Shown: in pieces, positions 1-5,318 of the stretch
How positions within the stretch are numbered: position 1 is the first letter of the stretch
Layout: each line of letters opens with the position of its first letter
Assembly (NCBI GenBank): GCA_002308115.1
Contig: DBVJ01000012.1
Coordinates: 1-5,318, forward strand
Direction: 5' to 3'
DNA: 5,318 nucleotides
Source of the DNA: Lachnospiraceae bacterium UBA1267
Lineage (GTDB): Bacteria; Bacillota; Clostridia; Lachnospirales; Lachnospiraceae
Made by a program: the position numbers and the translations under genes
Notes under the pieces: generated by a model
What the model was told of the DNA's origin: nothing
The model's database searches: none
Seen by the model: the letters and a program-made list of their open reading frames with translations, nothing else

Positions 1-827
1 TCATGAAGATTTCGGCTCTGGTGTCCACAAAAGAACAATTGAATGCCGTGCTTCGTTCTGGCAGTGCGGTCTCTCGTGTCATTCTGGATTCGACGGTGTG
101 CGCACCGGAAGAATGGGCTGATGTGGGAGCGCGTATCCGGGACATAGGAAAAGAGGCCTTTTTTGCATTTCCTTATGTCTTTCAGGAAAAAGCCCGGCAA
201 TACTTTCTGAAAGCCATGCCTATGCTTCAAAAAGCGGCCTTTTCGGGCTTTCTTCTGCGTTCCCTGGAGGAATTCGTGTTCGCAAAGGAACAGGGCTTAA
301 ACGGACTGTTTCAGGCGGATCACGGCATTTATGCCTTTAACCGCGAAGCAAAGAATGTACTGCTTTCAGGCGGATTCGATCTGTTGACGGTTCCTCTGGA
401 GCATTCCGCAAAAGACAGTGCCCGGATGGGGGCGCAGTCCATGGAACTCATCGTTTACGGTTATATTCCGATGATGGTCAGCCATAACTGTGTCCACGCG
501 ACACTGGAGGGCTGCGACCATCGCGGGAAGCCGCTGTTGATCGTGGACCGTCTTTCGCACGGTATGCGTCATATGAACGATTGCCGGTTCTGCCTCTCCA
601 CGATCTATAACTGTGTACCGTTGTATCTTCTGGATTGTCGGAAAGAGATCGATATGGTTTCGCCGGATTCTCTGCGGCTTTCTTTTACATTTGAAAGCGA
701 GGAGACCTGCGAATCGATACTGCGGCTTTCAGAAGATTCGCTCATCGGAGCCCGGTCAGGAAACCAGGCGCCTTCATACGATATGGGCGAGTTTACACGG
801 GGACATTTCAGAAACAGCGTGGAATAA
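1..827 (+). CDS. U32 family peptidase-like protein, C-terminal part (5' truncated by window edge)
   Basis: The frame is open to the left edge and ends in TAA at 825-827, giving 274 visible residues from the Met codon at base 3. That Met is probably internal: the visible part matches only the second, C-terminal U32 module of the long (roughly 650-800 residue) clostridial U32 proteins, and no ribosome binding site can be seen. Diagnostic motifs are ELIVYGYIPMMVS (about 148-160), the cysteine segments around C163/C171 and C194/C197, DRL (182-184), TIYNCVPLYLL (200-210) and the terminal FTRGHF (264-269). U32 proteins were first described as peptidases. Characterised relatives (RlhA, TrhP, UbiU/UbiV) act in RNA or quinone hydroxylation, and UbiU/UbiV carry 4Fe-4S clusters on conserved cysteines. 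A cytoplasmic RNA-modification role is therefore an inference, and the substrate is unknown. The next gene starts 23 bases downstream with no terminator between them. Family is near certain; exact function is open. Confidence 0.9.
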   Translation, partial: MKISALVSTKEQLNAVLRSGSAVSRVILDSTVCAPEEWADVGARIRDIGKEAFFAFPYVFQEKARQYFLKAMPMLQKAAFSGFLLRSLEEFVFAKEQGLNGLFQADHGIYAFNREAKNVLLSGGFDLLTVPLEHSAKDSARMGAQSMELIVYGYIPMMVSHNCVHATLEGCDHRGKPLLIVDRLSHGMRHMNDCRFCLSTIYNCVPLYLLDCRKEIDMVSPDSLRLSFTFESEETCESILRLSEDSLIGARSGNQAPSYDMGEFTRGHFRNSVE

Positions 828-836
828 ACAAGCGAT

Positions 837-843
837 AAAGGAG
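837..843 (+). promoter_or_regulatory. Ribosome binding site for the TTG-started ATPase gene
   Basis: AAAGGAG lies 7 bases upstream of the TTG at 851-853. It decides the start: the next in-frame ATG (887-889) has a weaker upstream sequence and would remove the conserved N-terminal GLNQEEV segment. Confidence 0.75.
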
Positions 844-850
844 TACCGGA

Positions 851-3202
851 TTGGACGGTCTGAATCAGGAAGAAGTGAAGAGCAGGATGTCAGAAGGAAA
901 GGTAAACCGTGTTCCCGGGAGAAAAACCGGCCGCACGGTTCCCGAGATCATTCTGACGAATGTCTTCACGTTCTTCAATCTTCTGAACATTTTCTTCTTC
1001 GTGCTTATTCTTCTCGTGGGCGCGTATAAGAACGGTCTGTTCATTTTCACGATCGTCTTCAATACACTGATCGGTATCATTCAGGAACTCCGCACAAAGC
1101 GTGAACTGGACAAGGTGCGGCTTTTGACTCAGCCGACGTCCTCGGTGATCCGGGACGGCATCTCGAAAAGGATACCGAACGAGGAGATCGTTCTGGACGA
1201 CGTGCTTGAACTTCGGACGGGAGATGAGATCCCCGCGGACGCGGTGCTTCTGAGCGGCTTTCTGGAACTGAACGAAGCCATGCTGACGGGTGAAGAGGAT
1301 ACGGTCCGGAAAGAAGAAGGCGCGGAACTGTTATCCGGCACTTTTGTGACCGCAGGAAATGCCAGGGCACGTGTGGTTCATGTCGGCAAGGACAATTATG
1401 TCGAGAGCATCTCCGGCGAAGTCCGAAAGTTTAAAAAGGCCCCCTCCAAGCTTCGGGATTCTCTGAACATGATCCTGAAGATCGTCTCATTTGTCATCAT
1501 CCCGCTAGTTTTTGGGCTGTTTTTAAGGCTGCATTTTACTACGGATTCCCCGCTTCGGGACGTGGTGGTCTCGATCGTCACGAGCGGCATCGGCATGATT
1601 CCGGAAGGCTTGTTTCTTCTGACGACCGTCGCGCTTTCCATGGGCGCGGTGAGACTGGCCAGAAAACGTACCGTCACAAAAGATCTCTACTCCATCGAAT
1701 CCCTGGCCCGGGTCGATATTCTCTGCCTGGACAAGACCGGTACACTCACGGAAGGGCGCATGAATGTGGAGAAGACGGTTCCATTTGTCTCAGAGGAGCT
1801 CTTCAACGAATCGTTCCGCCAGGTGCTTTCCGCGCTGCAATCGGAAAATGCGACCTCGGAAGCCTTGTCCTCGTATTTCGGAAAAGCCGAAACCGTGTGG
1901 AAATATGACAAACTGATCCCGTTCTCCTCCCAGAGAAAATGCTCCGGCGTTCAGTTTACGGAACAGGGACTTCTCATGATCGGAGCCGCCCAGATCCTTT
2001 GCCGGAAAGATGTCCGGCTTCTGAAAGAAATCACGCCGTTCGCCCAGGAAGGTCTTCGGGTACTGGTCTTGTGCCGGTCTTCGGAGCATGTGTCAGAAGA
2101 CTTGACTCTGCCGGACAACGTGGAATGCCTTGGCTATGCCGTCTTAAGCGACGTGCTTCGGAAAGACTGCCATGAGACGCTGGATTTCTTCAGGAAACAG
2201 GACGTCAAACTCCTTTGCATTTCCGGCGACGACGCGCAGGCGGTTTCCAGGATCGCATCCCGCGCCGGTCTGGAGCACGCGGAAGATTATGCGGACCTCT
2301 CCCTGATCAAAGACGATGACGCACTCAGAACAGCAGTCCGGGAAAAGACGGTGTTCGGACGTGTCACACCGGAACAGAAGAAGAGAATCATCCAGATGCT
2401 CAAAGAAGACGGCCACACGGTCGCCATGACCGGCGACGGGGTGAACGACGTGCTCGCCATGAAAGAAGCGGATTGTTCGATCGCCATGGCATCCGGAAGC
2501 GAAGTTACCAAGCACACGGCAAATGTCGTTCTTCTGGATTCGGATTTTGCGGCCATGCCGTCTATCGTGAATGAGGGACGCCGCGTTATCAACAACATCA
2601 TGAACGCGAGCTCCATGTACCTCATAAAGACCATCTTTTCCGCGATCCTCACGCTGGGCACGATCATCCTGGGCGGGGCTTATCCGGTCGATGCGGTGCA
2701 TCTCACGGTCATCAGCGCCACGGCGGTCGGCGCGCCGACTTTCTTCATGCAGTTCGAGCCTACGTTTACCCGGATACGGAACGACTTCATGGTCCGTGTC
2801 TTCCGGAACGCGGTACCCGCGGCACTGATCATCAGCCTCGTGTGCCTTCTCGTTACCCGTATCGGCAAAGGCCTCGGCGAGGAGAGAGACGTTTTGGTCA
2901 CGATCTGTTTCCTCGCGATCGGGATGATCTACTTCTTCATGCTGAGAAGGATCTACAGTCCTTTATCGAAATACCGGAAGGTCATTGCTTATTCAATGGA
3001 AATCATTTATATTATAGTTGTCTTTCTGGGACGAAGCATTCTGTCCCTGAAGGCCATACCATTTGCCGGGATCATCCTGATCCTGGCGGTTGTTGCGCTT
3101 ACGCCTCCTCTCGTAGAGCTTCTCGAGATCCTTTACGACAAGGCCACAAAGCATATCAACAGAAAAGGAGCAGTACATGGACAAGAAAACACCGTTGTAT
3201 GA
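851..3202 (+). CDS. Cation-translocating P-type ATPase, CtpE-like (HAD superfamily)
   Basis: A 783-residue integral membrane pump that couples ATP hydrolysis to cation transport. Visible order: cytoplasmic N-terminus with GLNQEEV and GKVNRVPGR (3-9, 16-24), membrane segments M1-M2 (about 40-78), actuator domain with TGEE (146-149), M3-M4 (about 208-265) with PEGL (251-254), phosphorylation motif DKTGT with acceptor D294, nucleotide domain with PFSSQRK (357-363), ISGD (457-460), hinge motif TGDGVND (527-533), then about six C-terminal membrane segments (about 590-760). Length and PEGLFLLTT, PFSSxRK and DGVNDVLAMKEAD match the mycobacterial CtpE type (about 800 residues). CtpE has been linked to calcium uptake and related pneumococcal pumps to calcium export, so a divalent cation, perhaps Ca2+, is plausible but cannot be read from the sequence. 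No N-terminal metal-binding CXXC domain is present, which argues against a heavy-metal pump. The start is TTG with a good ribosome binding site. The 3' end overlaps gcvT by 26 bases. Oddities are TGEE for TGES, GAAQ for the usual GAPE, and SGDDAQ for SGDxP. Confidence 0.93.
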   Translation: MDGLNQEEVKSRMSEGKVNRVPGRKTGRTVPEIILTNVFTFFNLLNIFFFVLILLVGAYKNGLFIFTIVFNTLIGIIQELRTKRELDKVRLLTQPTSSVIRDGISKRIPNEEIVLDDVLELRTGDEIPADAVLLSGFLELNEAMLTGEEDTVRKEEGAELLSGTFVTAGNARARVVHVGKDNYVESISGEVRKFKKAPSKLRDSLNMILKIVSFVIIPLVFGLFLRLHFTTDSPLRDVVVSIVTSGIGMIPEGLFLLTTVALSMGAVRLARKRTVTKDLYSIESLARVDILCLDKTGTLTEGRMNVEKTVPFVSEELFNESFRQVLSALQSENATSEALSSYFGKAETVWKYDKLIPFSSQRKCSGVQFTEQGLLMIGAAQILCRKDVRLLKEITPFAQEGLRVLVLCRSSEHVSEDLTLPDNVECLGYAVLSDVLRKDCHETLDFFRKQDVKLLCISGDDAQAVSRIASRAGLEHAEDYADLSLIKDDDALRTAVREKTVFGRVTPEQKKRIIQMLKEDGHTVAMTGDGVNDVLAMKEADCSIAMASGSEVTKHTANVVLLDSDFAAMPSIVNEGRRVINNIMNASSMYLIKTIFSAILTLGTIILGGAYPVDAVHLTVISATAVGAPTFFMQFEPTFTRIRNDFMVRVFRNAVPAALIISLVCLLVTRIGKGLGEERDVLVTICFLAIGMIYFFMLRRIYSPLSKYRKVIAYSMEIIYIIVVFLGRSILSLKAIPFAGIILILAVVALTPPLVELLEILYDKATKHINRKGAVHGQENTVV
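2985..3013 (+). promoter_or_regulatory. Possible internal promoter upstream of gcvT
   Basis: TTGCTT (2985-2990) and TATATT (3008-3013) are separated by exactly 17 bases, in an unusually AT-rich patch (about 2985-3022) of the ATPase gene. The -10 box matches 5 of 6 consensus bases; the -35 box only 3 of 6. There is no extended -10 TG. The patch encodes Ile/Tyr/Val of a membrane helix, which by itself explains some of the AT-richness. It would place a transcript start roughly 155 bases before the gcvT ATG. This is weak, sequence-only evidence. Confidence 0.2.
3163..3170 (+). promoter_or_regulatory. Ribosome binding site for gcvT inside the ATPase gene
   Basis: AAAAGGAG sits 6 bases before the gcvT ATG (3177), within the last codons of the ATPase reading frame. 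Its strength fixes the gcvT start, and its position makes translational coupling to the ATPase gene possible. Confidence 0.8.
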
Positions 3203-4259
3203 TGAGCACGTACGTCTGGGCGGCAAAATCGTTTCTTTCGGCGGATATGCCCTTCCGGTGCAATACGGAACCGGCATCGTGAAAGAACACATGGCAGTGC
3301 GTGAACAGGCCGGACTCTTCGACGTGTCACACATGGGCGAATTCGAACTGAAAGGGCCCGACAGCGTGAAGAATCTGAACCGGCTTCTGACGAATGATTA
3401 CACCGAAATGGAAGACGGGCGCTGCCGCTATACGCCGATGTGCTATCCAAACGGCGGCACGGTGGACGATCTCATCGTTGCCAAGCGCGGCGAGAACGAT
3501 TATTTCCTCATCGTCAACGCATCCAACCGTGAAAAAGACTTTGCCTGGATGACCGAGAATCTTCAGGGCGACGCGGTTCTTCGCGACGTGTCCGACGATT
3601 ATGCGGAGATCGCGCTTCAGGGACCGGCCTCGAAAGAGCTGATCCGGAAGCTTTCTCCTTCAGACAGACTGCCGAAGAAGTATTATACAGCCGTGTTCGA
3701 CACCGAGATCGCCGGTGTTCCGGCCATCATTTCCAGAACCGGTTATACCGGTGAATTCGGTTACGAGATCTACGTTCCCGCCTGTGAAGGTCCCAAGGTA
3801 TGGCAGGCGCTTCTTCGTGAAGGCGAAGAACTTGGTGTCATTCCCTGCGGTCTCGGCGCGCGCGACACGCTTCGTCTGGAAGCCGGCATGCCGCTTTACG
3901 GCCATGAGATGAATGCAGAGATCACCCCGCTGGAAGCGGATCTTGGTTTCGCCGTCAAACTGGATAAAGATGATTTCATCGGAAAGGAAGCCTTGCTTCA
4001 GCCCATGAAACGCATGCGTGTGGGTCTTCGGGTGACCGGCCGCGGCATTTTGAGAGAAGAACTCACCGTTCTTAAGGACGGTCAGGCGATCGGCGTGACG
4101 ACTTCCGGCACATTTGCGCCTTTCCTGAAAGTTTCCATCGCAAATGCGCTGGTCGAGGCCGGCTCTCTCGAGATCGGCGACAAGGTTCAGGTCGACGTGA
4201 GAGGCCGTCTGGTCGACGCGGAGGTCGTTCCGCTTCCGTTCTATAAACGCGCAAAATAA
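3177..4259 (+). CDS. gcvT: Aminomethyltransferase, glycine cleavage system T-protein
   Basis: GcvT takes the aminomethyl group held on the lipoyl arm of GcvH, transfers the one-carbon unit to tetrahydrofolate to make 5,10-methylenetetrahydrofolate, and releases ammonia; it is cytoplasmic. The 360 residues match the usual family length (about 360-375). Visible family motifs: TPLYDEH near the N-terminus, FGGYALPVQY (21-30, where relatives usually have GGW), AGLFDVSHMGE (45-55), GGTVDDLI (93-100) containing the conserved aspartate pair D97/D98 that includes the catalytic Asp, LQGPAS (147-152), SRTGYTGEFGYEI (186-198), GLGARDTLRLEAGMPLYGHE (225-244) and FIGKEAL (267-273). A C-terminal barrel domain follows with VTTSGTFAPFLK (307-318). 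All key positions look intact, so it should be active. The start is the ATG 6 bases after a strong ribosome binding site and overlaps the ATPase gene by 26 bases in another frame. gcvH follows after 68 bases. Folate-dependent homologues such as YgfZ are unlikely given full-length motifs and the gcvH/gcvPA neighbours. Confidence 0.98.
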   Translation: MDKKTPLYDEHVRLGGKIVSFGGYALPVQYGTGIVKEHMAVREQAGLFDVSHMGEFELKGPDSVKNLNRLLTNDYTEMEDGRCRYTPMCYPNGGTVDDLIVAKRGENDYFLIVNASNREKDFAWMTENLQGDAVLRDVSDDYAEIALQGPASKELIRKLSPSDRLPKKYYTAVFDTEIAGVPAIISRTGYTGEFGYEIYVPACEGPKVWQALLREGEELGVIPCGLGARDTLRLEAGMPLYGHEMNAEITPLEADLGFAVKLDKDDFIGKEALLQPMKRMRVGLRVTGRGILREELTVLKDGQAIGVTTSGTFAPFLKVSIANALVEAGSLEIGDKVQVDVRGRLVDAEVVPLPFYKRAK

Positions 4260-4266
4260 CAGACAT

Positions 4267-4292
4267 GAACGGTCGGGCAAAGCCGGACCTTC
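4267..4292 (+). other. Imperfect hairpin in the gcvT-gcvH gap
   Basis: The arms are GAA (4267-4269), GGTC (4271-4274) and GGC (4276-4278) pairing with GCC (4282-4284), GACC (4286-4289) and TTC (4290-4292). There is one bulged C (4270), one G-G mismatch (4275/4285) and an AAA loop (4279-4281). No T-run follows, so it is not a typical Rho-independent terminator. It could be an intercistronic processing or stability element, or chance. Confidence 0.35.
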
Positions 4293-4311
4293 AACACAAA
4301 AGATGTTCTTT

Positions 4312-4318
4312 AAGGAGG
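4312..4318 (+). promoter_or_regulatory. Ribosome binding site for gcvH
   Basis: AAGGAGG, a near-perfect site, lies 9 bases before the ATG at 4328. It fixes the GcvH start there rather than at the in-frame ATG at 4265, which has no ribosome binding site and would add 21 non-family residues. Flanking GTTC (4305-4308) and GAAC (4318-4321) could pair and hold the site mostly in a loop; this pairing is only 4 bp and may not form. Confidence 0.85.
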
Positions 4319-4327
4319 AACTTCAAC

Positions 4328-4717
4328 ATGTACGAACCCAGCGATTTACTGTTTTCGAAGTCTCACGAGTGGGTTTTCTTTGAGGAGGACGGCACTGCTG
4401 TCATCGGCCTCTCTGATTATGCCCAGGAAGCGCTCGGAGATCTGGTCTTCGTGAATCTGCCCATGCCCGGCGACGACGTCACCACGGAAGAGCCTTTCGG
4501 CGACGTGGAGTCCGTTAAGGCAGTCTCTGACGTCTATGCGCCCGTGTCCGGAACGGTTTCGGAGGTCAACGAAGATCTTTTGGATTCGCCGGAGAAGATC
4601 AATGATTCACCCTATGAAGCCTGGCTGATCAAAGTCACGGACGTGACCGACAAGGGTGAACTGATGGACGAAGCGGATTACAATGCTTACGTCGAAGAAG
4701 AGAAGGCGAAGGAATAA
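4328..4717 (+). CDS. gcvH: Glycine cleavage system H-protein (lipoyl carrier)
   Basis: GcvH is the small cytoplasmic carrier that shuttles the aminomethyl intermediate between P-protein, T-protein and lipoamide dehydrogenase on a lipoylated lysine. The 129 residues are the normal size (about 125-130). It shows the conserved N-terminal SKSHEWV (10-16), ALGDLVFVNLPMPG (35-48), the lipoylation motif ESVKAVSD (61-68) with K64 as the modified residue, APVSG (71-75), NEDLLDSPEKIND (81-93) and YEAWLIKV (96-103). The tail (about 112-129) is acidic and Lys/Glu-rich, which is common. The start is chosen at 4328 because of the strong site at 4312-4318 and because residue 1 then aligns with the family. 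gcvPA begins two bases after the stop. No lipoate ligase or lipoyl synthase is visible in the window, so the source of the lipoyl group is unknown. All functional residues appear intact. Confidence 0.98.
   Translation: MYEPSDLLFSKSHEWVFFEEDGTAVIGLSDYAQEALGDLVFVNLPMPGDDVTTEEPFGDVESVKAVSDVYAPVSGTVSEVNEDLLDSPEKINDSPYEAWLIKVTDVTDKGELMDEADYNAYVEEEKAKE
4708..4713 (+). promoter_or_regulatory. Ribosome binding site for gcvPA within the end of gcvH
   Basis: GAAGGA overlaps the last codons of gcvH and lies 6 bases before the ATG at 4720. The two-base gap between gcvH stop and gcvPA start suggests coupled translation of the two subunits. Confidence 0.6.
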
Positions 4718-4719
4718 CC

Positions 4720-5318
4720 ATGGGAAGTTATGTTCCTCATACAGAAAGAGACCGGGAGGAAATGCTCCGTAAGATCGGCATTTCTTCACTCCCGGAACTC
4801 TATTCGGGTGTTCCGGAGGAATTGAAAGTCCGGGAAGGACTTCCGGTTCCGGATGGGCTCTCGGAAATGGAGGCCAGGAAGGTTGTCGAAAAACTGGCCG
4901 CGGAGAATCAGGTGTTTCCGGAAGTTTATCGCGGCGCAGGCGCTTACCGGCATTATATTCCGGCAATCGTCGATGAAGTGGCCGAAAAAGAGAGCTTCCT
5001 CACGGCTTATACGCCTTATCAGGCGGAAATCAGCCAGGGTGTTCTGCAGTCCATTTTCGAGTATCAGACCGATATCTGCATGCTGACGGGCATGGATGTG
5101 TCCAATGCGGGCGTGTATGACGGCGCGGAAGCCGCAGCTGAAGGCGTCCACATGATGAGAGACCGGAAGCGTACGAAGATCCTCGTTTCCGCTTCGGTTC
5201 ATCCCGATCATCTGTCTGTCATCCGGACCTATGCATTTGGATCGGAAGCGGAGGTGGCGGTCATTCCGGAAAAGGATTACCGCACGGACCTTGAGGCGCT
5301 TGGCTCCATGCTGGATGA
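4720..5318 (+). CDS. gcvPA: Glycine dehydrogenase (decarboxylating) subunit 1, N-terminal part (3' truncated by window edge)
   Basis: GcvPA is one half of the split, PLP-dependent P-protein, which decarboxylates glycine and loads the remaining aminomethyl group onto lipoyl-GcvH; it works as a complex with GcvPB. The frame is open from the ATG at 4720 to the window end: 199 of an expected 440-450 residues, or a little under half. Family motifs: YVPHTERDREEML (4-16), IGISSLPELY (19-28), GLSEMEA (46-52), GAGAYRHYIP (72-81), the hallmark AYTPYQAEISQG (96-107), IFEYQTDICMLTGMDVSNAG (112-131), YDGAEA (133-138) and VSASVHPDH (156-164). The PLP-binding lysine of the P-protein is carried by the GcvPB half and is not expected here. 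The position right after gcvH, and the lack of the N-terminal extension of single-chain GcvP, support the split form; gcvPB is predicted just downstream. The segment EVYRGAGAY has Tyr-Arg where relatives usually have Phe-Leu; its effect is unknown. Confidence 0.96.
   Translation, partial: MGSYVPHTERDREEMLRKIGISSLPELYSGVPEELKVREGLPVPDGLSEMEARKVVEKLAAENQVFPEVYRGAGAYRHYIPAIVDEVAEKESFLTAYTPYQAEISQGVLQSIFEYQTDICMLTGMDVSNAGVYDGAEAAAEGVHMMRDRKRTKILVSASVHPDHLSVIRTYAFGSEAEVAVIPEKDYRTDLEALGSMLD

Noticed and set aside
613..1029. A 138-codon + strand frame bridging the U32 and ATPase genes
   Set aside because: It overlaps both well-supported genes out of frame, is Arg/Ser-rich with no family features and has no clear ribosome binding site.
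2144..2701. A 185-codon open frame on the - strand opposite the ATPase P-domain
   Set aside because: Its composition is rich in His, Arg and Asp as expected for a shadow frame; the opposite strand encodes the conserved TGDGVND region.
3203..3300. A glycine riboswitch before or around the gcvT start
   Set aside because: The region is coding on both sides of the start and I could not see the paired aptamer layout; no non-coding space exists upstream of gcvT.
3660..4280. A 206-codon open frame on the - strand opposite gcvT
   Set aside because: It lies wholly against a gene with unmistakable GcvT motifs, shows no recognisable domain, and is explained by codon bias leaving few antisense stops.
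4267..4300. Rho-independent terminator after gcvT
   Set aside because: The hairpin is interrupted by a mismatch and a bulge and is followed by an A-rich, not T-rich, stretch; gcvH and gcvPA clearly continue the unit.
4265..4327. An upstream ATG giving GcvH a 21-residue N-terminal extension
   Set aside because: It has no ribosome binding site, the added residues do not resemble GcvH, and the strong site at 4312-4318 serves the ATG at 4328.

Overview
The window holds five genes, all on the + strand and tightly packed: the 3' end of a long U32-family gene, a complete P-type cation ATPase, complete gcvT and gcvH, and the 5' end of gcvPA. Base composition is moderate (a little over 50% G+C by eye). 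The closest fit is a Firmicutes/Clostridia-type bacterium. This rests on strong AAGGAG-type ribosome binding sites, the long U32 protein with a second C-terminal U32 module, the CtpE-like ATPase, and a glycine decarboxylase P-protein split so that the window carries a GcvPA-type subunit. No finer placement can be supported from the sequence alone.

Layout: 1-827 is the C-terminal part of the U32 protein, whose start lies outside the window. After a 23-base gap, 851-3202 is a 783-residue P-type ATPase starting at TTG. Its last 26 bases overlap gcvT (3177-4259). A 68-base gap with an imperfect hairpin separates gcvT from gcvH (4328-4717). gcvPA starts two bases after the gcvH stop, at 4720, and runs off the right edge. 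There is no gene-free stretch longer than 68 bases, and I see no tRNA, rRNA, CRISPR array, insertion sequence or long repeat.

The last three genes make a coherent unit, the glycine cleavage system. P-protein (GcvPA with GcvPB) decarboxylates glycine, lipoyl-GcvH carries the aminomethyl group, and GcvT passes the one-carbon unit to tetrahydrofolate and releases ammonia. The expected next gene beyond the edge is gcvPB, possibly followed by a lipoamide dehydrogenase or lipoate ligase gene. The U32 and ATPase genes have no known biochemical link to glycine cleavage. Their spacing suggests co-transcription or a recently compacted neighbourhood.

I found no evidence of a novel system. The points worth a second look are the gcvT start buried in the ATPase gene with no room for a glycine riboswitch, a possible promoter inside the ATPase gene, the gcvT-gcvH hairpin, and several changed signature motifs in the ATPase.
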